NCBI GenBank assembly: GCA_010119095.1
Contig: SAAG01000003.1
Location: forward strand, 1-51,202
DNA: 51,202 nucleotides
Direction: 5' to 3'
DNA from: Candidatus Altimarinota bacterium
GTDB lineage: Bacteria > Patescibacteriota > Gracilibacteria > BD1-5 > UBA6164
The notes below the pieces were generated by a model that was not told the origin of the DNA, made no database searches, and was given only the letters and a program-made list of their open reading frames with translations. The first letter of the stretch is position 1, and each line of letters begins with the position of its first letter. Positions 10,924 through 21,224 of this stretch are shown here, piece by piece. The translations under genes and the position numbers were made by a program.

Positions 10924-10951
10924 TTGCAAACTAAAAAAAATTATATATTAT
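10924..10951 (+). promoter_or_regulatory. Possible promoter of the T-box leader
   Basis: TTGCAA at 10924-10929 and TATTAT at 10946-10951 with a 16-bp spacer, after the PiT stop. Transcription would begin near 10958, just before Stem I. Weak matches in AT-rich DNA, so only a candidate. Confidence 0.3.
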
Positions 10952-10965
10952 ATTTTTAAGTTAAT

Positions 10966-11100
10966 TACTTTTAGAAAAAACATGGGTTGGAATCCAGTGT
11001 TAAAAGTAAAACACTAAAGTTAAACATTTGGGTGGAACCGTCTATTACAAATTTAGTAGACCCCAAGGCTTATTACACATAAGCTTTAGGGGTCTTTTTT
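10966..11100 (+). promoter_or_regulatory. T-box riboswitch with very small Stem I, upstream of glycyl-tRNA synthetase
   Basis: The T-box core is clear: GGGTGGAACCG at 11030-11040. It forms a canonical antiterminator. Helix A1 is TTGGG (11028-11032) with CCCAA (11062-11066). The 7-base bulge is TGGAACC (11033-11039). Helix A2 is GTCTA (11040-11044) with TAGAC (11057-11061). The bulge UGGA would pair with a tRNA ending in UCCA, and bacterial tRNA-Gly has U73. The competing terminator uses GACCCC (11059-11064) with GGGGTC (11089-11094), then six T. Upstream, TACTTTTA (10966-10973) pairs with TAAAAGTA (11001-11008) as a 43-base Stem I. Its apical loop UUGGAA contains GGA, a glycine codon followed by A. 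The next genes include glyS. Antiterminator and terminator are well supported; Stem I and the specifier are inferred. Confidence 0.85.
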
Positions 11101-11112
11101 AATCTAAAAATT

Positions 11113-11394
11113 ATGGAAAATATAACTCTAGATTCATTAAGTGAAGAGATAAATAAAATAAAAGATAGAAATGCTAAAGTTGAGGCTGAAAAAGCTTGGG
11201 AAACTTCAATGCATAGAAAGATATCAATACTGATTTTAACTTATATGATAATCAGTCTCGTTATGTATTTTCTTGACTTTGATAAACCATTTCTTAATGC
11301 AATTATTCCAACTTCTTGATATTTACTATCAACACTATCTATTTCTTTTTTAAAGAAAAGATATATAAATAAATATACAAGTAAACGAGGCTAA
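11113..11394 (+). CDS. Small two-TM membrane protein, first gene after the T-box
   Basis: A 93-residue protein I do not recognise. The first 37 residues are charged and probably helical (SLSEEINKIKDRNAKVEAEKA). Then come two hydrophobic segments, SILILTYMIISLVMYFL and NAIIPTSGYLLSTLSISFL, and a basic tail (KKRYINKYTSKRG). The layout predicts a small inner-membrane hairpin with a coiled-coil-like N-terminus. It begins 12 bp after the T-box terminator and lies 41 bp before glyS, so it would share the control by uncharged tRNA-Gly. Why a membrane protein is controlled with GlyRS is unclear. Confidence 0.75.
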
Positions 11395-11435
11395 AATATA
11401 TTAATTTAAAATTTTATTACCTAATACTTTAACCT

Positions 11436-12857
11436 ATGGAAAAAATAACAATGAACGATATAGTTAATCTAGCTAAAAATAGATGATTTGTATATGCTTG
11501 AAGTGAAATTTACTGATGACTTGCAAATTCTTGGGATTACGGTCCTTATTGAAGTCTTATGAAAGAAAATATTAAAAATCTTTGGATAAAAGAGTTTGTG
11601 CAAAAAAGAGATGATATGATGCTTTTAGATGCTGCTATACTTATGAATCCACAAGTTTGGGTTGCAAGCTGACATGTATGAGGTTTTAGTGACCCACTTA
11701 TTGATGATAAAAATACAAATGAGAGATTTAGAGCTGATAAATTACTTGAATGATTAATTTCTGATTTATGAGAAAAAGCTGATACACTTCTAAGTAAATA
11801 TTGATTAAATAATTTAATCCCTGAATCATGGTCAATTGAAAAACAAGCTGAAGTTATGAGATGAGAATGAGTTAAAAACCCAAATAATTGAAAAACAGGT
11901 AATTGGACTGATATCAAGAAATTTAACCTGATGTTTAAAACATTTCAATGAGTTACTGATGACTCTAGTGCAACTATTTATATGAGACCTGAAACTGCTC
12001 AAGGGATATTTGTAAATTTTCCAAATATTGTAAGAACAAGTAGGAGAAAAATTCCTTTCTGAGTTGCTCAAGTTTGAAAAGCATTTAGAAATGAGATAAC
12101 TCCAGGTAACTTTATATTTAGAACAAGAGAGTTTGAACAAATGGAAATAGAATACTTTTGTGAACCATGAACAGATTTAGAAGTACATAAAGAATGGAAA
12201 GAAGCTTGTAGAAAATTTTTACTTAATACTATGTGAATAAAAGAAGATTCTCTTAGATTTAGAGATCATGACAAAGAAGAACTAAGTCATTATAGTAATG
12301 CAACAACAGATGTAGAATTTAAGTTTCCTTTTGGTTGGTGAGAACTTCGGGGTATAGCTGATAGAACTGATTTTGATATAAAAGCTCATATGAAAGAATC
12401 TAAAAATGATTTATCATACTTTGATCCAGTAAACAATAGAAAATTTATTCCATATGTTATAGAGCCATCAGTATGATTAACTAGACTTTTCTTAGCAACT
12501 TTGATTGATGCTTATACTGTAGAGTGAGAATGAGAGGAACAAAGAACTTACTTAAAATTAAAACCAAGCATTTCACCAATTACTGTATGAGTATTACCAG
12601 TTGTAAAAAAGATAAGTGATATAGCTAAACCAATTTACGAACAATTAAGTGATGATTTTGTATGTGAATATGATGATGTATGAAGTGTAGGGAAGAGATA
12701 TGCTAGATTTGATGAGATTGGTACACCATTTTGTGTAACTATTGATAGTGAGAACTATGATGCATGAAAAGTAACAATCAGATACAGAGACTCTATGGAA
12801 CAAGAATTAGTAGAGATTAGTAAATTAAACGAGTTTATTAGAGCAAAACTTAAATAA
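11436..12857 (+). CDS. glyS: Glycyl-tRNA synthetase, alpha2 type
   Basis: GlyRS charges tRNA-Gly, here presumably including the UCA-anticodon tRNA that reads UGA. The 473-residue protein is the dimeric class II form. Visible are [20 protein letters not shown] near residues 22-40, [24 protein letters not shown], motif 2 around [15 protein letters not shown] then [14 protein letters not shown], and motif 3 VIEPSVGLTRLFLA. The C-terminal anticodon-binding domain begins near PITVGVLPVVKK. A second in-frame ATG is five codons in. It is downstream of a T-box and 41 bp after a small membrane protein gene; yigZ follows after 4 bp. Confidence 0.96.
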
Positions 12858-12861
12858 TATT

Positions 12862-13284
12862 ATGTCAAATAATCAGATTTCTCTTAGTTTATCAAATGAA
12901 TTTATCCTAAGTAAAGATAATGTGATTTTCAAAGATATTATTATTGATAGAAAATCACATTATACTGTAGTATGAAAAAAATTGAGTACAAAAGAAGAGA
13001 TTGATAAATTTATGAAAGATTTAATTTTAGATGACTATTACAGAAAAGCAACTCATAACAGTTATGCATATCGCATAAAACTTAAAAATTGAAGTGTACT
13101 TGAATGAAAAAATGATGATGGGGAAACTTGAGCCGGGATGTGTATACTTCGTGAATTACAAAGAGAAAATGCAATAGATTTAATACTGATTGTTACTAGA
13201 TATTTTTGATGAATTAAACTTCAATCTGATAGATTTAAAAATGTCATTAATGCATGTAAGATGTTTTTTGAGAAACAAAAATAG
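12862..13284 (+). CDS. yigZ: YigZ/IMPACT-family protein
   Basis: A 140-residue member of the YigZ/IMPACT (UPF0029) family, related to the RNase PH/EF-G domain IV fold. Motifs: RKATHNSYAYRI near residue 70, NDDGETGAGMCILREL near residue 93, and VTRYFGGIKL near residue 115. These match the family's 'atHncyAyr', 'dDGEp.GTAg.pil' and 'vvVtRyfGGikLG'. The GTAG part is altered to GAG. The C-terminal extra domain of longer YigZ proteins is absent. Family members are linked to translation, but the biochemical role is not settled. It starts 4 bp after glyS, so it belongs to the T-box operon. Confidence 0.88.
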
Positions 13285-13306
13285 ACTGATAATTCAGTCT
13301 ATTTTT
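13277..13306. terminator. Bidirectional terminator between yigZ and pilB-like gene
   Basis: A 13-bp perfect inverted repeat (AAAAATAGACTGA with TCAGTCTATTTTT) with a 4-base loop. A-run on the left, T-run on the right, so it can end both convergent transcripts. It begins inside the last codons of yigZ. Confidence 0.8.
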
Positions 13307-13315
13307 GTTATAATA

Positions 13316-14650
13316 TTAAATAACTCTAAGTACCTCCTCAATTGTTGTATATCCCTTCATTGCTTTCAGTATACCATCTTCTTTCATTGATATAAATCAT
13401 GTTTCTTTTGCAGCTTTTATTATATCCTCACTTTTTTGAGTTAGTCTTATCATATCTCTGATATTTTCATTAATGTGAATTATTTCATATATTCATACTC
13501 TTCATTTATATCAACTTTTATTACAAATTTCGCATCAAGTTCATTGATATAGTTTCATACTGTCTGTAGATATGTTTTTCATATCAATTTCTTCCATCAT
13601 TGCCTTTATTAAAGCAGTTTCTTGAGGAGTTTTATTTTTCTCAACTTTACAGTGAGGGCATATTTTTCTTACAAGTCTTTGAGCAATTATTACATCGATT
13701 GCTGATGCCATTATATATGGTTTTAGTCACATACTAAAGATACGATCAATAGTTTCAGTAGCACTTTTTGTATGCAAAGTTGACAGTACTAGATGTCATG
13801 TCAAAGAAGCATTTACAGCAGTTGTTAATGTTTCTGCATCTCTAATTTCTCAGACCATTACTATATCAGGATCCTGTCTAAGTATTGCTTTTAATCAACT
13901 TTCAAAAGTAAATCATACTTTTTCACTTACCTCAGTTTGAATAACTCATGGCATTTCGTACTCTATAGGATCTTCTAATGTTATTATTTTTTTCTCTCTT
14001 GTGTTCAACTTTGATAACATAGTATAAAGAGTAGTGGTTTTTCATGATCAGGTTGGTCAGGTAACCAAAATCATTCCATTTTTTTTATCAAGTGTTTTTT
14101 CAACTATTCTTTTTGCTGTCCAGAAAAATCATAAATCTTCAAAACTTACTATACTTTTTTCTGAGTCAAGTATTCTACAAACAGCATTTTCACCATATTT
14201 TGTTGGTAGTATTGATACTCTTATATCTATTTTTCTATCTTCTATTTTTATGTTATATTTTCAGTCTTGAGGAAGACTTATTATGTTTAATTTTAAGTTT
14301 GCAGAATATTTTAATCTCTCTAATAATAATTTATATTCTTTATAATTTATTGTAAAAATATCTACTAGTACTCAATCAATTCTAAATCTAATTACTACTT
14401 TTCATTCAAAACATTCGTAATGAATATCTGAACTTCATAATACCATTGCTCACACAGTAATGTCTCTTAAAGCTTCATCAGTTACTTGTCTTGCAATAGA
14501 ATCTTTTATTTTTTCTTCTATTTTTATAAATTTATCTGATGAATATTCTTGTTTTTTTTCCAAAGCTAAAATCCATTTCTTCAAATCTTCTTTTTTTATT
14601 TCTTCTAAATCATTTTTTGATTTTTTTATTGTTTTTATTGGAGTTTGCAT
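13316..14650 (-). CDS. pilB: Type IV pilus / type II secretion assembly ATPase (PilB/GspE family)
   Basis: A cytoplasmic hexameric ATPase that drives pilin polymerisation. The 444-residue protein has Walker [16 protein letters not shown] with Lys204; all three loop glycines are UGA. The Asp box lies in [17 protein letters not shown], Walker B is [17 protein letters not shown], and the His box [17 protein letters not shown] follows. The tetracysteine zinc motif (CPHC, later CEIC) near residue 340-390 marks PilB/GspE rather than PilT. The N-terminal domain is short, lacking the full PilB N1 domain. A prepilin-like gene lies far away at 27669, so any pilus genes are dispersed. Confidence 0.92.
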
Positions 14651-14700
14651 ATAATAAATTAGTATTTAGTTATTTATATTTTATCACAGATTTTATAGAT

Positions 14701-15294
14701 ATGCAAAAAACAAACAATAAAGCATCAATTTTAATTTGGAGTATCTTTTTAAGTCTAGTTGTATCATTATCATTCGTATTTGTATCAACTAAAATTAATC
14801 AGAATTTAGCATTAAACACTTATTTAAATGATTTTTTTAGTAATGATAACAAAACAACTGAGTTAGTTAAAAATAATTCTTTATGAGATATTTGAGATAA
14901 TTCAAAATTATTACTTGAAACAAATAGTATTTCTTTATCAAATTGAGAATCACAAATTTTTTCATTTTCATGATCATCTGATTTTACATGAAGCATTACA
15001 ATTAAAGAATGATGACCTCTATATTTTGAGACTATTTCTTATAGTTGAAGTTTGAATAATCTAGAATTAACAACTAGTACATGAATAATATCTGATAATA
15101 AAAGTTTTATTTTTACATGAGTATTAGATTTACAGTATAAAAAAACTGACTTAATAGTAAAAAACTTATGAGCAAATTTGATTTTTAAACTTGAAACCAA
15201 TACTGAAATATTAACATCTTGAACTATAAAAAAATATAAGATCACAAAAAATATTTGATGAAAAGATGTTGAGAAAAATGTAATTGAAAATTAA
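14701..15294 (+). CDS. Hypothetical single-TM protein next to the pilus ATPase
   Basis: A 197-residue protein that I do not recognise. It has one N-terminal hydrophobic helix, ILIWSIFLSLVVSLSFVFVS, after a basic Lys-rich start. The remainder is rich in Ser, Thr, Asn and Gly, with a beta-strand-like pattern (SGSSDFTGSITIKEGGPLYF). Such a layout is common in minor pilin-like or surface-exposed proteins. It lacks the FTLxE cleavage motif. It is divergently placed 50 bp from the pilB-like gene and followed 1 bp later by the flavoprotein gene. Confidence 0.75.
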
Positions 15295-15295
15295 T

Positions 15296-16462
15296 ATGAT
15301 AAAACACTATGATATAATAATAATTTGAGCATGAGCATCTGGACTTTTTACAGCAATTAAAAGCCCTAGTTATTTGAGTAAATTAATTATAGAAAAAAAT
15401 AAATCTGCATGAACAAAGATATTGTTATCAGGTTGAGAAAGAGCAAATGTATCCAATATAGATATAGATCCAGAAAGGGATTATTTCGGGCAAAATAAAA
15501 AAGCATTAATAAGCTTATTTAAGAGATATAACAATTATGATTTTATATCATTTTTATCGGAGAATTGAATACACACCGTAGAAGAAGATAGAGGTAGAAT
15601 TATTCTTGAAAGTTGAAATAGTAGAGAATTACTTGATTTCTATTTAAAAAAAGTAAAACAAAATAGCACAGATTTAATTTATAATTCTCAAGTTTTAGAA
15701 GTAAATAAAAATAAAAAATTTGAGATAAAAACTATTAATTGAGACAAATATACATCAGATAATCTTGTAATCACAACTTGATGAAAAAGTTTTAGTCAAG
15801 TAGGTACTACATGAGATTGATATGAATTAGCTCAAAAATTTGGTCATACTATTATTAATCCTTTCAGATGACTTTGTGCTTTGGTATCAAAAAAGGACTT
15901 AACTGAGATTTCTTGAGTTAGTACAGTATTAAGTTTAGAAATTATTTCAAAACTTACAAATAAAACTATATATTTCGAAGAATGACCACTATTATTTACA
16001 CATTTTTGACTTTCAGGACCAATTATTTTTAATTCATCCAATGCAATTTGAGAATACATAAATACTATTAATATAACTGAGTTTATAAATAACTTAGACT
16101 TTACAAAAATACCAATAAATGAAAAATTAGATTATATAACAAGGCAATTTATAAAAGATAATATTATATTAAAATTTATCTTTAATTTAGAGAATACTCC
16201 AAAAAGAATAGTTAAATTTTTTGATTTAAATACAGAAAACTGTGAAATAAACTTAGAATTACAAGATTGTAGAACTTGGAAAGAAGCAAAAGTGACTTGA
16301 TGATGAGTTAAAATAGACGAATTAACCAATAATTTAGAATCAAAAATAGTTCCATGATTATATTTTGCAGGTGAAATTCTTGATATTACAGGAAAAACTT
16401 GATGATTCAATCTACAATTTGCTTGGACAAGTTGACACATAGTAGGTAAAAATCTATGATAA
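15296..16462 (+). CDS. HI0933-family NAD(P)/FAD-dependent flavoprotein
   Basis: A 388-residue flavoprotein of the HI0933/BaiN family. The FAD dinucleotide-binding motif is IIIIGAGASGLFTAI at residues 6-20. TKILLSGGERANVSN matches the family's 'sGGGRCNvtN' loop. LVITTGGKSF, LLFTHFGLSGPIIFNSS and VTGGGVKIDEL follow. The signature C-terminus is GLYFAGEILDITGKTGGFNL then QFAWTSGHIVGK. The physiological substrate is generally unknown. The ATG is 1 bp after the preceding stop. The protein is slightly shorter than the usual 390-420 residues. Confidence 0.92.
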
Positions 16463-16530
16463 AAATTTGATTTAGTTTCATATTTTGATAGACTTCTTTA
16501 AAATAAATTTTATATTTTTAATTATATTAT

Positions 16531-17898
16531 ATGGATTTAGTTTCACTAGTACTACAATTATTGTTGTCAGCTTTACTTTGAGCTATTATATGAGCAGAAA
16601 GAGATATATTTAATAAAAATGATTCCGATATAAAAGAAAGACCTAATTTTGGTTGAATAAGGACATTTGCACTTATATCATTGTTTTGATGAGTAAGTGT
16701 TGCAATAGATAAACTTTTATGATTCTGAAGTTTTGTACTTATCACTTCTATAATTATAATTTGATTATTTACTCTAGTATCGTACATATATTGAGTAATT
16801 AAGAAAGAACAGTTATGATTAACAACAGAAATAGCCGTATTTCTTACATATTTTTTATGAGTTTTTGTTGTATTAGGTTTTTCTAAATTCGCAGCAATCC
16901 TTTCAATTATAGTTACATTTATTCTTTCTATGAAAGATTTCTTGTATAAAATTAAAGAAAAAATCAGTAGGGAAGAGCTTAGTAATTCACTCAAATTCGC
17001 TGTTATATTGGTAGTGATATTACCTTTGTTACCTGATATGAAGTTCTCAATATTTCAAGTTTTACAATTTTTAGGTTATTCAGCAGACTCGCTAAATTTA
17101 CCAATAGTTAATATAGAGTTTTTTAATCCATATTGAATTTGGTACTTTGTTGTACTTATGTCAGCAATCAGTTATGTTTGATATATGCTTTCAAAATTTA
17201 TATGAGAAAAAAATAGTATTGTTGCTTCTGGTGCAATTTGATGACTTATCTCATCTACTGCAGTTACTGCATCTATGACTGAAAGTTCTAAAAAAGATAA
17301 GAAAAATATTGATTTATATGTTGTTTGAACACTCTTAGCATCAACTATAATGTTTATAAGAGTTGTATTAATCGTACTTTTCTTTAATATTGATATGATT
17401 AATGCTATTACTGTACCAGCACTTTTTATGCTTATAGGAATGTGATTATATATATATTATTTTTACCATAAATCAAAAAATGAGAAATTAAATACCAATA
17501 TAGTTGAAGTTAAATCAGATTATAAAAGTCCATTTACTATATGACCAGCAATCAAGTTTGCATGATTTGTACTTTTTATCAAATTTATTTCAGCAGTATG
17601 AGCTGAATATAAAGATATCTGGTGAGATTATTTCTACTATACACTTTGAATTATATCTTGACTTGCAGATGTCGATGCAATCAGTCAAACAATGTCAGTT
17701 GATGCAAAAGATTGAAAATTATTAACTTGAGTTGCTAGCACTACTATCATCATTGCTGTTCTATCAAACAATCTAGTAAAATGAATGATAGCATGGAGGT
17801 TTTGAGAAAGAAAATTTTGAAACACAGTAATGTGATGATTCTTATTTTCAATGCTATTCTGAATAATAGGATTAGCTTTATTGAAAATGGTTGGGTAA
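16531..17898 (+). CDS. MgtC/SapB plus DUF4010 integral membrane protein
   Basis: A 455-residue polytopic membrane protein with about 12 hydrophobic segments. The N-terminal third resembles the MgtC/SapB family: LLSALLGAIIGAERDIF near residue 10 and GGIRTFALISLFGGVSVAI near residue 48. The C-terminal part fits DUF4010: VASGAIGGLISSTAVTASMT and GLADVDAISQTM. This pairing is common in bacteria and archaea, and the function is unproven; magnesium or ion homeostasis is often proposed for MgtC proteins. It lies 68 bp after the flavoprotein gene and 20 bp before recJ. Confidence 0.85.
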
Positions 17899-17918
17899 TT
17901 AAATAATAAAATAGTTAA

Positions 17919-19559
17919 ATGCAAGAACACTTAAGTTATAAATGAAACATAATTAAATACGATGAAAAATCTTTTTCAGAAGATATAGAAGATATACTTT
18001 TAAAAAGATTTAACTGAGATTTTAATAGTAATTCTTCACTAGATGATTTACATAACCCATATTTACTTTGTGGAATGAGAGATGCAGTAGAAAGAATCAA
18101 AAAAGCAAAAGAGTTTTGACAAAAAGTTATGATTTTTGGTGATTATGATGTGGATTGAGTTACTAGTACTTCTATATTGATGCATTTTTTTAAAAAAGTA
18201 TGAATTCTAGCAAGTTATAGATTACCACATAGAATAGATGACTGATACGGCATAAAATCGTATTTTATTGATGAATTTAGCTCTATTTGAGTAGATTTGG
18301 TAATAACTGTAGATTGTTGAACTCGTGATACAGAAGTTGTAAAATATGCCAAATCTAAAGGGATAGATGTAATTATTACAGATCACCACACTGTACCAGA
18401 TATAATTCCAGATGAAGCAATAGCACTTATTAACCCAAAAAGAGGGGATTGTGTATATCCATTTAAACACCTTTCAGGTGCTTGAGTTGCTTTCAAGCTT
18501 ATGTCAGCATTAGCAGAAGAATTTTTAGATAAAAAAGAAATTAAAAAGTATATTGAAGAAACTATTGATATAACAGCAATTGGTACTGTTGCTGATTGTA
18601 TGTTACTAGTTTGAGAAAACAGAATCATAGTTGAAGCATGATTAAAACAAATTAAAAAATCAAGATCAAGATGAATCAGAAAACTTATCGAACAAAAGAT
18701 ACATGATGACTTAGATAGTGATATATTTTCATATTTGATTTGACCAAAATTAAATGCAGCTTGAAGAATGGATACTCCTTACAAAGCAATAAATCTTATA
18801 TTAAATAATTCTGATAGTGTTGAAGAAACGATACAAGAGATAGAACTATTAAACGATAATAGAAAACAATTAACATTTGATTTTTTTGAGAAAGCTTTAG
18901 AAAATATTAACTCAGAAGATAACATAATATTTTATGATTCAAAAGATATAACACATTGAATTATATGAATTGTTGCCTGAAAACTTACTGAGAAATTTTA
19001 TCGCCCATCAATAGTTTTAAAAGAAGAATCAGATAGATACATAGCAAGTTGCAGAAGCCCAGATTATTTTTCTATAGTAGATATACTTGAAAAGTATCAA
19101 GATTATTTTTTAAGATACGGTTGACACAAACAAGCTGCTTGATTTAGTATAGCAAAGGAAAGATATGATGATTTTAAAAATGAAATACTTAAGGATGTAA
19201 ATTCACTTGATTTTAAAGATCAAAAAAAATCTATTTCTGTAGATAAAATTGTATCTATGAATGAACTTGGATTCAATTTCCTTGAAAAAGTAAATATATT
19301 TAAGCCTTTTTGACTATGAAATACTAAACCAGTTTTTATGGTTAAAGATCTTGATTACCAAAGAATTGTCTATTTATGACAATGAATTGATCATATCAAG
19401 TTTGAAACAAAATATTGATTTAAAATAATTGCATTTTGAATGGGACAATTTATGGATAAAATTAAATCAAGTAGTGATATTTCTATTATTTTTGAATTAA
19501 ATCTAGACAATTATAATTGAAATAAAAATTTACAGCTAAATATTATAGATATTATTTAA
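17919..19559 (+). CDS. recJ: Single-stranded-DNA-specific exonuclease RecJ
   Basis: RecJ degrades single-stranded DNA 5' to 3' in recombination and repair. The 546-residue protein shows the DHH phosphoesterase motifs in order: FGDYDVDGVTSTSI, VITVDCGTRD, ITDHHTVPD and GTVADCM. Then come GPKLNAAGRMDTPYKAI and the DHHA1 motif RYGGHKQAAGFSI. The C-terminal OB-like domain ends with LNIIDII. The length is at the low end for RecJ (about 550-580). It sits between the MgtC/DUF4010 gene (20 bp) and murC (5 bp) on one strand. Confidence 0.95.
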
Positions 19560-19564
19560 AAAAT

Positions 19565-20902
19565 ATGCAAAAAGTATACTTTATATGAATTGGATGAATT
19601 TGAATCTCTGCAGTAGCAAGATATTATAAGCAAAATTGATGGCAAGTTTTTTGAAGTGATAAATATGATAGCGAACTGATTTCTACATTAAAAAGTGAGT
19701 GAATGAACATAATAGTGTGAGAAGATCTAGAAAGAATTTCTAAAGAAATTGATTTAGTAATATTTACAGAAGCTGTTCCAAATACACAAACAGAAATTAT
19801 CAAGGCAAGATGATTATGAATTAAAACTATCTCATATCCTGAATCTCTAGCTCTAATCTCAAATGATAAAAAACTTATAGCAATCTCATGAAGCCATTGA
19901 AAATCTACAACAACATCAATGATTTCAATTATGCTTAAAAACTCAAGTTCCTGAGTAAATGCAGTTATTTGAACAATTCTAAAAGAATTTGATAATAAAA
20001 ATGCATATTTTTCTAGTAGTGAATATTTTGTTATTGAAGCTTGTGAATACAAAAGATCTTTTTTAAATTACTCTCCATATATTGGTATAATAACAAATAT
20101 TGATTTAGATCATCTAGATTATTACCATGATTTAACAGATTATGAAAGTGCATTCAACGATTTTATAAGCAATATAAAATCAGGTTGATATGCTATCCTA
20201 AATGCAAGTTGTATCTCAAGTATGAAATTTTATGGTTTAAGAAATGATATAAGTTATATATTAATTAATGAAAATGATTTCTTATTCTTAGATGTAAATT
20301 GAAATAAAGAAATAACAAAATTTCCTAAATTTGCTCTTCAAGTACCATGAGATCATATTAAGTTTGATGCAAAAATTGCTTATGTAGTTTGAATTATCTT
20401 AAATTTAAATAGCAAAGAAATAATAAATTCTTTAGAAAATTATACATGAGTTTGGAGGAGAAGTGAAATAGTTTGAACTACAATTAATGGAAATATTCTT
20501 ATGAGTGATTATTGACATCATCCAACAGAGATTAGACTTACTCTAGATGCAATAAAAGAAAAATACTCAGATAAAAAACTTTTTATAGTATTCCAACCAC
20601 ATCAATACAATAGAACTCTAAATTTAATTGACTGATTTGTTAAGTGTTTTGAATCTGCAGATAAACTGGTTATTCCAAATATCTATGAATCAAGAGATAC
20701 CTGGGAAGATAAAAATAAACTTGATACAAATATGCTAGTTGAACTAATAAATCATCCTAATAAATCTGACTGACTATGACTTGAAAATACTCTAAAGTTA
20801 ATTCAAGAATACGATATAGAAAATCCTAATTCATCTATTATACTGTTACAATGAGCATGAAATGTAGATAATCTAAGATATGAAATTGGACTTATAAAAT
20901 AG
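19565..20902 (+). CDS. murC: UDP-N-acetylmuramate--L-alanine ligase MurC
   Basis: MurC adds L-alanine to UDP-MurNAc, the first peptide step of peptidoglycan synthesis. The 445-residue protein begins with the nucleotide-binding IGIGGIGISAVA. The ATP-binding P-loop is [15 protein letters not shown] near residue 107. Later motifs include [26 protein letters not shown] and [10 protein letters not shown], all typical of MurC. The stop is UAG. The start is 5 bp after recJ. With mraY and the diaminopimelate genes it supports a complete wall-building route. Confidence 0.95.
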
Positions 20903-20904
20903 CA

Positions 20905-20931
20905 TTGACATTAAAAAATAAATTATATAAT
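20905..20931 (+). promoter_or_regulatory. Candidate promoter before the small gene at 20967
   Basis: TTGACA at 20905-20910 and TATAAT at 20926-20931, both perfect consensus hexamers but with a 15-bp spacer, 35 bp before the next start codon. Confidence 0.5.
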
Positions 20932-20966
20932 AAAAAGTGCATAATTTATTTATTAATAGTTTTTAT

Positions 20967-21185
20967 ATGCAAAATAATTGAGTTATCAGTGCTGTAATTA
21001 CTTCATGAGTAACTGATTGATTAGATGGTTTTAAAATATCTAAAATTGAAGGAATAAAACCTAAATTATCAGTTAATCAAAAAATTGTTACAGTAGCAAA
21101 TGATGTATGGGATATTATAACACAATGAGATTTATGAAAAGCAACTTGAATAATAAAAGATTTGTACTATTCACAACCAAATTAA
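20967..21185 (+). CDS. Small hypothetical protein
   Basis: A 72-residue protein of unknown function. It starts MQNNGVISAVITSGVTDGLD and contains FKISKIEGIKPKLSVNQKI and VANDVWDIITQGDLGKATG. No signal peptide, cysteines or strong TM segment are visible, although the first 20 residues are mildly hydrophobic. Coding is supported by four in-frame UGA glycines, a good upstream promoter candidate and a terminator directly after the stop. It is probably a single-gene transcript. Confidence 0.72.
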
Positions 21186-21220
21186 AAAAAACATTATATA
21201 TAAAAGATATAATGTTTTTT
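21186..21220. terminator. Bidirectional terminator between two convergent genes
   Basis: A 14-bp perfect inverted repeat (AAAAAACATTATAT with ATATAATGTTTTTT), directly after the stop of the small gene and just before the stop of the convergent M24 peptidase gene. Confidence 0.8.
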
Positions 21221-21224
21221 TAAG

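Noticed and set aside
14450-14886. Several overlapping short frames on both strands around the pilB start
   Set aside because: The real genes are the pilB-like gene starting at 14650 on the minus strand and the hypothetical gene at 14701 on the plus strand; the others are shadows.
16527-16994. A 155-residue minus-strand open frame
   Set aside because: It is antisense to the MgtC/DUF4010 gene, has no recognisable motif and exists because UGA-rich Gly codons read as TCA on the other strand.
19624-20052. A 142-residue minus-strand open frame
   Set aside because: It lies wholly inside murC, whose motifs are unambiguous on the plus strand.
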